A DNA stretch of 49,750 nt. Source: Bacteroidales bacterium (GTDB lineage Bacteria > Bacteroidota > Bacteroidia > Bacteroidales > P3). The stretch lies in contig JAFUGA010000051.1 of NCBI GenBank assembly GCA_017469625.1, forward strand, positions 1-49,750, in the 5' to 3' direction. The position numbers were made by a program, and so were the translations under genes. The notes beneath the pieces are model-generated. The model did not search any database and was not told the origin of the DNA. It worked only from the letters and a program-made list of their open reading frames with translations. Numbering within the stretch: position 1 is the first letter of the stretch; every line of letters starts with the position of its first letter. Positions 32,981-40,718 of the stretch are shown here, in pieces.

Positions 32981-33550
32981 ATGGAAAATATTCTTAATCT
33001 AAATAATATAGAAGAACTTCGTGAGTGGTTGGAAAACAACTCCACAAAAGAGAATGTTGCATGGGTGAAAAGTTCTCGAAACAAAGAGTGTCCTAAGGGC
33101 TGTTTGCCATATTTGGAAATAGTAGAACAGTGTCTTTGTTTCGGCTGGATAGACTCTACTTGTAAAAGAATAGACGATGCTCTCTATCAAAGAATTTCGC
33201 CAAGAAAGAATACTTCCCAATGGACTGAACTAAACAAAGAACGAGTACGTAGATTGAAAAAACTTGGTCTTATGAAAGAAGAGGGACGCAAAGTTCTGCC
33301 CGAAATGAATGAAAAGAAGTTTAAAATACCACAAGATATAAAACTTGTGTTGCAAAAAGATAAGACTGTTTGGCAAAATTTCAATTCTTTCCCTCCCTTA
33401 TACCAAAGAGTAAGAATAAACTGCATAGAAGTTTATCGCAAAAGAGATACTGAGGTTTTTAATTCCCGTTTAGAGAAACTTGTTATTATGACTAAGAGAA
33501 ACAAGATGTATGGCAATTGGAATGATAATGGTAAGTTGTTAGCCTATTAA
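32981..33550 (+). CDS. YdeI/OmpD-associated family protein
   Basis: A 189-residue cytosolic protein of the YdeI/OmpD-associated family, characterised by EQCLCFGWIDSTCKRID and RISPRKNTSQWTELNKERVRRL. The C-terminal helical bundle ends in a short basic tail. No enzymatic activity is established for the family; some members are linked to antimicrobial-peptide or stress resistance. It reads away from the DUF4143 ATPase gene and precedes the ferritin-like gene by about 150 bp that include a promoter. Confidence 0.85.
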   Translation: MENILNLNNIEELREWLENNSTKENVAWVKSSRNKECPKGCLPYLEIVEQCLCFGWIDSTCKRIDDALYQRISPRKNTSQWTELNKERVRRLKKLGLMKEEGRKVLPEMNEKKFKIPQDIKLVLQKDKTVWQNFNSFPPLYQRVRINCIEVYRKRDTEVFNSRLEKLVIMTKRNKMYGNWNDNGKLLAY

Positions 33551-33589
33551 GAAAATATTTTGTCTTATTCCATTTTTTTTAAAATAAAA

Positions 33590-33621
33590 TTTTGTCAATT
33601 CAGATAAAAGACATACTTTTG
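33590..33621 (+). promoter_or_regulatory. Promoter of the ferritin-like gene
   Basis: TTTTG (33590-33594), a 19-nt spacer and TACTTTTG (33614-33621). Transcription should start near 33628, 70 nt before the chosen ATG at 33698. Confidence 0.75.
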
Positions 33622-33697
33622 TATCGCAAACGATAAAAATTTGCTATTTATTGAAAATAAATTTATTAGTAATAATTTATTAAAACAATTTAAAATT

Positions 33698-34153
33698 ATG
33701 GAAAAAGCAAAAACAATTCAGACGTTACAATTTTTTGTAACAAATCTATCAAATCAAGCATTCGCACACAAATTGCAAGGAAAGATTTTTTCTTCTCAAG
33801 GTTTTGAAAAGTTAGGTGAGAAATACACTTCACACTATGAAGAAGAAATGGGTTGGGTTGATAAATTCATTGACCGTATTCTTGACCTTGGTGGAGAGAT
33901 AAAACAAGAAGCAAGAATGGAAGTAAAGATGGAGAATGAACCTTGCGAATATGTTAAAAGTGAATTGCAGATTTCTATTGATGGTATAGAACTTTTAAGA
34001 AAATGTATGGCGGAAGCGTGTGAAGATGTTACAACATACGACATCTTAAAAGAATACTTGAAAGATGAAGAGGAAGATATGTATTGGAGTGAGCAACAAT
34101 TAGACCTTATAAATAAGATAGGCTATCAAAATTGGTTAATAAAACAAATGTAA
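33698..34153 (+). CDS. Ferritin-like/bacterioferritin-type protein
   Basis: A 151-residue four-helix-bundle protein. I place the start at ATG 33698 (MEKAKTIQTLQFF); the longer frame from 33641 is AT-rich leader. The helical layout and the C-terminal DEEEDMYWSEQQLDLINKIG correspond to the bacterioferritin EExHxxWLExQLxLI stretch, but the His is Asp here. The first ligand helix reads HYEEEMGWVDKF, also without the usual ExxH. The ferroxidase site may therefore be altered. Iron storage or oxidative-stress protection (Dps-like) is the likely role, supported by the peroxidase and OhrR-type genes downstream. Confidence 0.75.
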   Translation: MEKAKTIQTLQFFVTNLSNQAFAHKLQGKIFSSQGFEKLGEKYTSHYEEEMGWVDKFIDRILDLGGEIKQEARMEVKMENEPCEYVKSELQISIDGIELLRKCMAEACEDVTTYDILKEYLKDEEEDMYWSEQQLDLINKIGYQNWLIKQM

Positions 34154-34174
34154 GAAATAGTTTCCTAAATAGAA

Positions 34175-34217
34175 TGCTGTAATATGTTTTATCGGTATAG
34201 CATATTACAGCAATCTT
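34175..34217 (+). terminator. Terminator-like hairpin after the ferritin-like gene
   Basis: TGCTGTAATATG (34175-34186) and CATATTACAGCA (34201-34212) are a perfect 12-bp inverted repeat with a 14-nt loop, followed by ATCTTTT. Confidence 0.75.
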
Positions 34218-34267
34218 TTAAGAAATAAAGCAGTATAAATAAAAATTCATTAAAACAAATCCACAAA

Positions 34268-34441
34268 ATGAAAGAACAAGTATTAAATGCAATGCGTCAA
34301 GCAGGCAAACCTGTTTCTGCAGGTGAAGTAACAAAAATATTGAATGCAGATAGAAAAGAAATAGATAAAATATTTGCAGAACTGAAAAAAGAAGGTGCTA
34401 TAGTTTCTCCTGTTCGTTGCAAATGGGAACCAGCAGAATAA
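34268..34441 (+). CDS. Small winged-helix-like transcription regulator (57 residues)
   Basis: A 57-residue reading frame (MKEQVLNAMRQAGKPVSAGE through CKWEPAE). It is a minimal helix-turn-helix: VLNAMRQAGKPVSAGEV, a helix with ILNADRKEIDKIFAELKKE, then a short hairpin GAIVSPVRC. It resembles the small winged-helix domain proteins common in Bacteroidota and archaea. Codon use and an AAAATG start context support a real gene. It begins about 55 nt after a terminator-like hairpin and lies 63 nt before the metallo-hydrolase gene, possibly as its regulator. Confidence 0.7.
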   Translation: MKEQVLNAMRQAGKPVSAGEVTKILNADRKEIDKIFAELKKEGAIVSPVRCKWEPAE

Positions 34442-34504
34442 TCTTTGAAAAAAGGAATAGAAAACAATATTTCTCAATAAAAAACTTTTAAATCTATTAT
34501 CGGT

Positions 34505-35257
34505 ATGAAGATTTTAGCAATAAAGATGTTTGAAAACGGTTTTATGAGCCAAGCATTCGCATTTGGGGGAGAGGAAGGCAAAGAAAAATTTGATGAACAG
34601 ATAATATACCGTTCTTCTTTGCAAAACTTTTTGATTGATACAGGAAAAGAAGTTATTCTAATAGATACAGGCTTTGACAATAATTCACCTGTACCTCCTA
34701 AAAAGTTGGGTTCACCTTTGTATATGGGTGAAAAAGTAGCGGATTATATGGAATCGTTTCTACAAACAGGCTACAAACCAGAGCAGGTTAGCAAAATACT
34801 TATCACACATAAACACCCAGACCATACAGGAGCAATAAAACATTTTCCAAACGCAAAAATCTATATCTCAAAAGAAGATGCACAGGCTATGAAACTTGAA
34901 GGAGATAACGTTGTTATAGCAACTTATTCTGACGGAGCGTATCATAATTTTCCACAAAGTCAAAAGATAGCCGAAGGAATTTATTTTATACCTGCCAAAG
35001 GACATACTTTGGGTAACAGTATTGTAATAGCAGAAGTGGAAGACAAATATTTTATGTTCCACGGAGATGTTACCTATTGCGATGCTGCTCTTAAAGCAAA
35101 CAAACTCTCTATAGTATTTGAGGATATTAAACTTGCACGTCAAACATTAGACGAGGTAAGACAGTTTATCAAAGAAAATCCTACTGTATATCTTTCTACA
35201 CATTGCCCGGAGGGTATAGAAAATTTGGAAATGCAAAGAATAATGAAATTGGATTAA
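34505..35257 (+). CDS. Metallo-beta-lactamase-fold hydrolase
   Basis: A 250-residue hydrolase of the MBL fold. The zinc motif HxHxDH is seen as HKHPDH (102-107), followed by PAKGHTLGN (about 164) and a bridging Asp in FHGDVTYCD. N-terminal ILIDTGFD is also typical. It lacks a signal peptide, so it is probably cytosolic. The substrate cannot be read from sequence; lactonase- or quinone-type enzymes share this plan. The glutathione peroxidase gene starts 23 nt after its stop, so they are co-transcribed. Confidence 0.88.
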   Translation: MKILAIKMFENGFMSQAFAFGGEEGKEKFDEQIIYRSSLQNFLIDTGKEVILIDTGFDNNSPVPPKKLGSPLYMGEKVADYMESFLQTGYKPEQVSKILITHKHPDHTGAIKHFPNAKIYISKEDAQAMKLEGDNVVIATYSDGAYHNFPQSQKIAEGIYFIPAKGHTLGNSIVIAEVEDKYFMFHGDVTYCDAALKANKLSIVFEDIKLARQTLDEVRQFIKENPTVYLSTHCPEGIENLEMQRIMKLD

Positions 35258-35280
35258 AAGAACAAAACACACAACTTGAT

Positions 35281-35763
35281 ATGGCTATGATATATGATTA
35301 TAAAGCCCAGACAAGTGCAAACAAGGAGTTGGACTTTGCTCAGTTTAGGGGCAAAGTTCTACTTATTGTAAATACTGCAACAAAATGTGGCTTGTCGGGA
35401 CAGTTCAATGGGTTAGAGGAACTTCACAAAAAATATAAAGAAGATGGACTTGTGCTTATAGGTTTTCCGTGTAACCAATTCGCAAACCAAGAACCAGGAA
35501 ATGATGAACAGGTAGCACAAACCTGCCAAGTGAATTTCGGAGTAACGTTTCAGATAATGAAGAAAATAGATGTTAATGGTGAAAATGCACACCCTATTTT
35601 CAAATACCTAAAAAGTCAAACCAAAGGATTTTTAGGAAGTAAGATAAAATGGAATTTTACAAAGTTTCTAATCTCTCGTGATGGCAAAACCATAAAACGT
35701 TATGCTCCTACAACTTCTCCTGCAAAGGTGGAAACAGATATAAAAGAAATGTTAGGAAAATAA
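35281..35763 (+). CDS. Glutathione peroxidase-family thiol peroxidase
   Basis: A 160-residue peroxidase. I start it at ATG 35281 (MAMIYDYKAQ), since the longer frame from 35203 overlaps the hydrolase gene for no reason. The peroxidatic Cys36 is in NTATKCGLSGQF. The Gln (GFPCNQFANQEPG, with a second Cys as resolving candidate) and the Trp/Asn (KWNFTKFL) complete the catalytic tetrad. Most bacterial members use thioredoxin rather than glutathione. It precedes an OhrR-type regulator by 3 nt and probably detoxifies organic peroxides. Confidence 0.93.
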   Translation: MAMIYDYKAQTSANKELDFAQFRGKVLLIVNTATKCGLSGQFNGLEELHKKYKEDGLVLIGFPCNQFANQEPGNDEQVAQTCQVNFGVTFQIMKKIDVNGENAHPIFKYLKSQTKGFLGSKIKWNFTKFLISRDGKTIKRYAPTTSPAKVETDIKEMLGK

Positions 35764-35766
35764 AAA

Positions 35767-36213
35767 ATGGCATATTCACAATTAAATATAAACAATCAGA
35801 TTTGTTTTCGTCTATACACTGCATCTCGTCTTGTGGTGCAGTGTTACAGACCTTTTTTGGATAAATTAGGATTGACGTATCTACAATATATAGTTATGTT
35901 AGTCTTATGGGAAAAAGACGAGGTGTTTGTTGGAGATATTTCCAAGAAACTTATGCTTGATACCAACACTATTACACCTCTTTTGCAGAGAATGGAGAAA
36001 GAGGGTTTCATTACAAGAAAAAAATCTATCAAAGACACAAGACAGAGGATTATCTCCCTTACCCCAAAAGGTAAAGCCTTAGAAGAAGAGACGAAAGATA
36101 TCCCTGAATGTATTGCAAACTATGTTTTGAAAAACAATCTCAATATAGAAGAATTACAAACATTTGTTCCTGTTTTGGATAACATAATTGGGGCACTAAA
36201 AAATCAGAAATAA
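35767..36213 (+). CDS. MarR-family regulator of the OhrR type
   Basis: A 148-residue winged-helix repressor. The N-terminal NQICFRLYTASR contains the redox-sensing Cys13 of OhrR proteins. GLTYLQYIVMLVLWE and the wing region LLQRMEKEGFITRKKS, followed by DTRQRIISLTPKG, match MarR/OhrR closely. Oxidation of the Cys by organic peroxides would release DNA. It lies 3 nt after the peroxidase gene and 10 nt before a radical SAM gene, so it likely regulates its own operon. Confidence 0.92.
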   Translation: MAYSQLNINNQICFRLYTASRLVVQCYRPFLDKLGLTYLQYIVMLVLWEKDEVFVGDISKKLMLDTNTITPLLQRMEKEGFITRKKSIKDTRQRIISLTPKGKALEEETKDIPECIANYVLKNNLNIEELQTFVPVLDNIIGALKNQK

Positions 36214-36223
36214 ATAAACATAT

Positions 36224-37324
36224 ATGGAAAATTTAGAAAAATATCTTTCGAATGCTATAGGTAATATAATGTTTGATGCTTATAAAAGCGTAATAAGAAA
36301 CCCACGACAAGCACTATTTATCCTAAATATGCAGAAAACTTTTGCAAAAAGCGAAAAAAAAAGGAATAAAATTCTGAAAGAAGAAAAGTTAAACATTCCT
36401 CCGTTTTTGATTTCAGGTATTTCATCTTCCTGCAATCTTACTTGTAAAGGTTGTTATGCAAGAGCGAACAATTCTTGCGGAGATTTGAAAGATGAGGACA
36501 AAGGATTGTTGACGGCTAACCAATGGAGAAAAATTTTTAAGGAAGCATCTCACATTGGAGTCAATTTCATAATTCTTGTAGGTGGAGAGCCACTTTTACG
36601 TAAAGAAGTTTTACTCTCTGCAAGTGAAGTTAAAGATATTATTTTCCCCGTTTTTACCAATGGAACACTTATTTCTGAAGATTATGCTAATTTTTTTGCG
36701 AATCACCTTAATATTATACCTATACTTAGCATTGAGGGTGAAAAACAAAGTACAGATTCAAGACGTGGAATTGGTGTCTATGACAAAATACTTTTTGCTA
36801 TGCAAAAATTTAAAAGCAAAGATATATTCTTTGGTTGTTCAATAACAGTTACTACTGAGAATTTTGACGAAGTTACTTCTTCGGAATTTTTAGACAATAT
36901 ACACAGTCAAGGATGTAAGTTGATATTCTACGTTGAATATGTACCGACTGCTATAAATACTGAACATCTTGCATTCAAGGAAGAACACGTTAAACAAATG
37001 GAAAAGAAACTCGACGTTCTCAGAAATCAATATTCTGACATGATTTTTTTCTCTTTTCCGGGAGATGAAAAGGTTCTTGGAGGTTGTTTGGCTGCTGGAC
37101 GAGGCTTTTTCTACATAGGAGCAAATGGGGATGCAGAAGTTTGTCCTTTCTCTCCCTATTCGGACATGAACGTTGCTCATTCTGGGTTGAAAGAGTCTCT
37201 TAAATCGCCGTTTTTTGAAAATCTAAGACTTAGTGATTTAGTTGGTGGAGAGCATAACGGCGGGTGTGTTTTGTTTGAACACAAAGAAGAGGTTAAGAAT
37301 ATTTTAAAAAATTCTGCAAAATAA
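36224..37324 (+). CDS. Radical SAM protein with C-terminal cysteine-rich (SPASM-like) region
   Basis: A 366-residue radical SAM enzyme. CxxxCxxC lies at C70, C74, C77 (SSSCNLTCKGCYAR), and VGGEPLL near residue 127 is the SAM-binding motif. The C-terminal part (GGCLAAGRGFFYIGANGDAEVCPF, cited by its Cys residues about 297 and 316, plus a final GGCVLFEH) resembles an Fe-S-binding SPASM region, with fewer cysteines than classic members. Substrate unknown. It follows the OhrR-type gene by 10 nt; a small membrane protein gene follows 19 nt later. Confidence 0.85.
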   Translation: MENLEKYLSNAIGNIMFDAYKSVIRNPRQALFILNMQKTFAKSEKKRNKILKEEKLNIPPFLISGISSSCNLTCKGCYARANNSCGDLKDEDKGLLTANQWRKIFKEASHIGVNFIILVGGEPLLRKEVLLSASEVKDIIFPVFTNGTLISEDYANFFANHLNIIPILSIEGEKQSTDSRRGIGVYDKILFAMQKFKSKDIFFGCSITVTTENFDEVTSSEFLDNIHSQGCKLIFYVEYVPTAINTEHLAFKEEHVKQMEKKLDVLRNQYSDMIFFSFPGDEKVLGGCLAAGRGFFYIGANGDAEVCPFSPYSDMNVAHSGLKESLKSPFFENLRLSDLVGGEHNGGCVLFEHKEEVKNILKNSAK

Positions 37325-37343
37325 AAAATACAAAACACTGTCT

Positions 37344-37616
37344 ATGAAAAAAATATTTTTAAAACTAAAAAATTGGTTGCAGAAACTTTCTTTCAGAACA
37401 GGGGTTATTGTTCTTATTATCTGCATTCTTTGTTATATCATATCTTTTGCACAAATGCTTCTGCCTATTAGCGTAAAAGCAAAAGGAGTTCTTTGGGTTA
37501 TATTCTTTGGACTTGCAAAAACGTTTCAATACACAGGTATTACCATAGTAGGAGTTGAGGGTATAAAACGGTTGAAAACTCTTATAAAAAAGAAAAAAGC
37601 AGGCAAAGAAGAGTAG
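37344..37616 (+). CDS. Small two-helix membrane protein of unknown function
   Basis: A 90-residue protein with a basic N terminus (KNWLQKLSF), two hydrophobic segments (about 18-39 and 48-70) and a Lys-rich tail (LKTLIKKKKAGKEE). No family is recognised. It follows the radical SAM gene by 19 nt and ends 28 nt from the convergent YkvA-like gene, so it is the last gene of the redox-linked operon. A role with the radical SAM enzyme is possible but unproven. Confidence 0.7.
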   Translation: MKKIFLKLKNWLQKLSFRTGVIVLIICILCYIISFAQMLLPISVKAKGVLWVIFFGLAKTFQYTGITIVGVEGIKRLKTLIKKKKAGKEE

Positions 37617-37644
37617 GACAAAGTTTTTTCATCTTCTGTTCCTC

Positions 37645-38079
37645 CTATTCTACTTCTATATACTTAACTTCGTCAAACCATTTATTAAGGGTACATTCTA
37701 CATCTTCCATAATGGTTGGTGTTATCTTGCTTTTTATTTTCTTATACACAAATAGCACTGCTGCACTTTCGTCCATAACCCCTAATATCTTAAACACACT
37801 TTGCGGTATAATACTTACAGGAGATATAACATACAATATGCAACCGTATATCATAGCTTTTTCTGTCAAAGACAAGTCGCCGTCTTTCAGAACGAAATAA
37901 AACGTTAGCAGGGTTTTAGTCGCTACTCTTCCTACTTTCTTTGAATAAATTTTTATCTTATCAAATACTTCACTAAAAACACTTTGCCAATCCACATTTT
38001 TCAACTTCTTTAACAAAGGTTTAATATCCTTTCCTACAAGTATATAGGCCAATATCAATAAACAAGTTGTCGTTATCAT
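37645..38079 (-). CDS. YkvA-like (DUF1232) membrane protein
   Basis: A 144-residue protein with the DUF1232/YkvA signature CILYVISPVSIIPQSVFKILGVMDESAAVLFV (position about 85-116, cited for the ISPxxIIP core). An N-terminal hydrophobic segment adds a membrane anchor. DUF1232 proteins are widespread and of unknown function. It is 13 nt downstream of an unknown gene on the same strand. Confidence 0.8.
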   Translation of the reverse strand: MITTTCLLILAYILVGKDIKPLLKKLKNVDWQSVFSEVFDKIKIYSKKVGRVATKTLLTFYFVLKDGDLSLTEKAMIYGCILYVISPVSIIPQSVFKILGVMDESAAVLFVYKKIKSKITPTIMEDVECTLNKWFDEVKYIEVE

Positions 38080-38092
38080 AATCCTAAAATTT

Positions 38093-38527
38093 TTATTTTA
38101 TAATCATATCCACTACAACGCTATTTGCGTTAAAATAAATATCTTTCAAATTGCAGTACTCAAAAACTTTGCCAAGTTGTTCTATCTTCTGCAAATATAT
38201 TATTAAATTATTATCTTCCAACTCTTTATATATATCATTTGCTTTTGTTTTCAGCAGTTTCAAAGCAGAACTCACAAGAAAAGATTTCAAAACTCCATTT
38301 TGGTTGTATGATAGTGTAACATTGTTATTTTCTATGCTTTTTATAGATAAGTTTATCTTTGCTTGGGATTTAATCATTTTATTAACAAAACCCATTAAAC
38401 CAGATTTCTGTTCTGTATGTAGGGAAAGCGAAACGTTTTTATTATCAATATATTGCAGTGAAATATTTTTCTGAAAATTCTTTGCAACATATTCTTCTAC
38501 CTCCTTAAAAGTTAATGATAACTGCAT
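38093..38527 (-). CDS. Protein of unknown function
   Basis: A 144-residue soluble protein with no signal peptide. It mixes beta strands (INLSIKSIENNNVTLSYNQ) with a helical C-terminal half. The family is not recognised, though similar-sized proteins next to YkvA genes exist in Bacteroidota. It starts upstream of, and is probably co-transcribed with, the YkvA-like gene. A TATCTTTG -7-like element lies about 20 nt before its start. Confidence 0.65.
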   Translation of the reverse strand: MQLSLTFKEVEEYVAKNFQKNISLQYIDNKNVSLSLHTEQKSGLMGFVNKMIKSQAKINLSIKSIENNNVTLSYNQNGVLKSFLVSSALKLLKTKANDIYKELEDNNLIIYLQKIEQLGKVFEYCNLKDIYFNANSVVVDMIIK

Positions 38528-38564
38528 AATACCTTATTATTTTTTACAAAGATAATAAATAGTT

Positions 38565-39473
38565 TTAACATAATTGCATAAGAACTATTCTTGAATACTT
38601 TATTTGAAAATAATTCAATGCTTCTTTGTATTCATCTTGTGCCGAAAGACAAGTATCTATCAGATATTCATCTACTTTACCCCAATTTTTCAAACCACGA
38701 TAATAGTACAGACGCAATTCTTCTGAGATAATAAATGGCACAATTCCACTTTGCAAACACTGCCAAAACATTAACAATCTGCCTATTCTACCATTACCGT
38801 CTTGAAAGGGGTGTATTCGTTCAAACTTTACATGAAAATTTAGAATATCTTTGAAATTAACCGTTTTAATATTGTTATATTCTGTTAATAATTCTTTGAT
38901 TTTTTTATGTACCTGCTTTGGTTGTGTTGTTTCTTCACCTCCTACTTCGTTTGCCAAACGTTTATATTCCCCAACAGCAAACCAAGATTTTTGACTATCC
39001 GAAGTGTTGTTTTTTAATAAAAAATATAGTTTTTTAATATGCATTTCTGTAATGCTAAATGTAGCATTTTCAATAACATAATCTATGCAACGAAAATGAT
39101 TTATCGTTTCCAAAATATCGTCTATTTGTGTGTTTTCTGTAGTAATTCCAAGAGTATTTGTTTCAAAAATATAACGTGTTTGCTCCTTTGTAAGACAACT
39201 ACCCTCTATATGATTGGAGTTATATGTTAAATCTATCTGTGTCCTGTGGTATATACCGCCTTTTAACTGTGTTTCTTTTTCCTCTATCAAACGTTGCAGT
39301 AGTGGAGATATTTTTCTTGCATTTCTCTTTGGCAAAACTGCATCTATAGGTATATTCCAAGTTCTGCCCATAAGAAAAGCCCCCTCTATCTTGCCTAATG
39401 CACAGTAATTTCTAACGGTTCTCTCGCTAATACCATATTTTTCAGCAAATTGTATAACAGAAATATAATCCAT
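38565..39473 (-). CDS. Fic-domain AMP-transferase with N-terminal DNA-binding domain
   Basis: A 302-residue protein. An N-terminal helix-turn-helix (about 7-50, FAEKYGISERTVRNYCALGKI) precedes a Fic_N region with the inhibitory motif S86xxxE90G91 (SNHIEG), and the Fic core HPFQDGNGRIGR starts at H221. The motif matches the class II, self-inhibited Fic enzymes that add AMP to target proteins. The conserved catalytic His and the nucleotide-binding residues are intact. Its promoter overlaps a palindrome, consistent with autoregulation by the HTH. Cellular target unknown. Confidence 0.92.
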   Translation of the reverse strand: MDYISVIQFAEKYGISERTVRNYCALGKIEGAFLMGRTWNIPIDAVLPKRNARKISPLLQRLIEEKETQLKGGIYHRTQIDLTYNSNHIEGSCLTKEQTRYIFETNTLGITTENTQIDDILETINHFRCIDYVIENATFSITEMHIKKLYFLLKNNTSDSQKSWFAVGEYKRLANEVGGEETTQPKQVHKKIKELLTEYNNIKTVNFKDILNFHVKFERIHPFQDGNGRIGRLLMFWQCLQSGIVPFIISEELRLYYYRGLKNWGKVDEYLIDTCLSAQDEYKEALNYFQIKYSRIVLMQLC

Positions 39474-39477
39474 ATTA

Positions 39478-39536
39478 TCGGCAAAATTTCATTAAAAAAC
39501 TTATGCAAAAGTATATTTTTTTGCCGACATCGGCAA
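39478..39536 (-). promoter_or_regulatory. Promoter and operator of the Fic gene
   Basis: A -7 element TACTTTTGC (minus strand, 39513-39505) sits downstream of a 16-bp palindrome TTGCCGACATCGGCAA (39521-39536), which overlaps the expected -33 position. A half-site TCGGCAA (39478-39484) lies just before the start codon. This is unusually GC-rich for the window, so it is probably a bound site. Confidence 0.7.
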
Positions 39537-39639
39537 GTTTTATGTTTTATTTTTTCTGATAAATATCATATTTCTTAGTTTTCTGCAAATACTATACTGC
39601 CATTTTTCTTTGTTTTTTTATTATTTTGAATACAAATTT

Positions 39640-40040
39640 CTCTTTCTTCATTTTAGAAAAATAGAACAATGTTTTATGAACTTTAAACCTATAAATATGA
39701 GTTGAATTGTTAAAAATATAGAAATTTTTTCTTAAAATTAGTGTTCTAAATTGCCACTTTTTCATATAAAATCATTCTTATACCCCTCTCTTTCTTTGTT
39801 TCGTAACAACAAAACCCTTAATTTTTATAATAATTTTTTACAAACTGTTCTATTTTCCTTATTATAATTTGATAAAACTTTGTTTCAAATTTCTAAAACC
39901 TTATTTCACTCTCACGAAACTTTGTTTTAATTTTCTATCTCTTTGTTTTAATTTTGTAGAACTTTGTTTTAGAAAATTAGAACTTGATTCTACAAAAATA
40001 AAACTTCGTTTTACTTTATGCAAAACGAAGTTTTATAAGT
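39640..40040. repeat. Modular 21-bp intergenic repeat cluster (locus 6)
   Basis: Dense in 39868-40035 (CTTTGTTTC, CCTTATTTC, CTTTGTTTT, CTTTGTTTT, CTTTGTTTT, then AAAACTTCGTTTT and AAAACGAAG), with looser units to 39640. Most units point the same way (CTTTGTTTT on plus), unlike locus 7. The gap 39537-40135 holds no accepted gene; an 82-codon frame across it is a repeat artefact. Confidence 0.85.
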
Positions 40041-40135
40041 TTAAAATATTATGTTATTCTGCTATTTCATCAAAACAAATTTACCTTGTGCCAAAATATG
40101 TAACAAATAAAAAATGATTGTCTTTTTTATAATTA

Positions 40136-40549
40136 TCATATTTTTTTAAATTCATAATCCAGTATACTGTATAAATCAATAATATAGACACCTAAATAAT
40201 GCCATATCATAGTATTATTTGATTTCTTTTCTATTCTCCAATGTGGTGTGTCATCGTCAATATTTGTTGAAGATTCATTATTATAAAAATGTGTTACACC
40301 TATAACATTTTTACTAATATATTTATATTCAGACCATGTATCATTCATAAAGTATATGTATTCATTTTTTCCAGAAATTGTAGTGTGAAATTTTTTCTCT
40401 TTTTCATACCACTTCATTGTAATAGTAGTGCCATCATCTACTTTGCATATCCAAGTAGATACATCTTCATCATCTGAACAACTAACAAAGGTTAGTCCTG
40501 TAAATACTGCAATAAATAGCAGTAATAACGTTTTTCTAATCGTTTTCAT
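40136..40549 (-). CDS. Putative lipoprotein of unknown function
   Basis: A 137-residue protein with a lipoprotein signal (MKTIRKTLLLLFIAVFTGL then lipobox VSCS), so probably an envelope lipoprotein. The mature part is beta-rich and acidic near the N terminus (SDDEDVSTW). No family is recognised. It ends in TGA directly followed by TAA, the only TGA stop I found in the window. A promoter -7 element TATATTTGC (minus, 40593-40585) lies about 40 nt upstream. Confidence 0.75.
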   Translation of the reverse strand: MKTIRKTLLLLFIAVFTGLTFVSCSDDEDVSTWICKVDDGTTITMKWYEKEKKFHTTISGKNEYIYFMNDTWSEYKYISKNVIGVTHFYNNESSTNIDDDTPHWRIEKKSNNTMIWHYLGVYIIDLYSILDYEFKKI

Positions 40550-40684
40550 CTTATTTTTATTGTTTTATTTGTTTTGATTATTTTGCAAATATACTATATT
40601 TCATCATAGCCTGCAAATATATTTGATAAAATTTATAGGTAAATGTTATCTATGAAAATAATAAAGACAAAGCACAATAAGAAT

Positions 40685-40704
40685 CGGACATTAAAGATTG
40701 TCCG
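40685..40704 (-). terminator. Terminator-like hairpin below the LRR lipoprotein gene
   Basis: CGGACA (40685-40690) and TGTCCG (40699-40704) form a short stem; on the minus strand it lies just after the LRR gene stop at 40719 and is followed by a T-rich tract. Confidence 0.6.
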
Positions 40705-40718
40705 TTTGTGTTTTTTAT

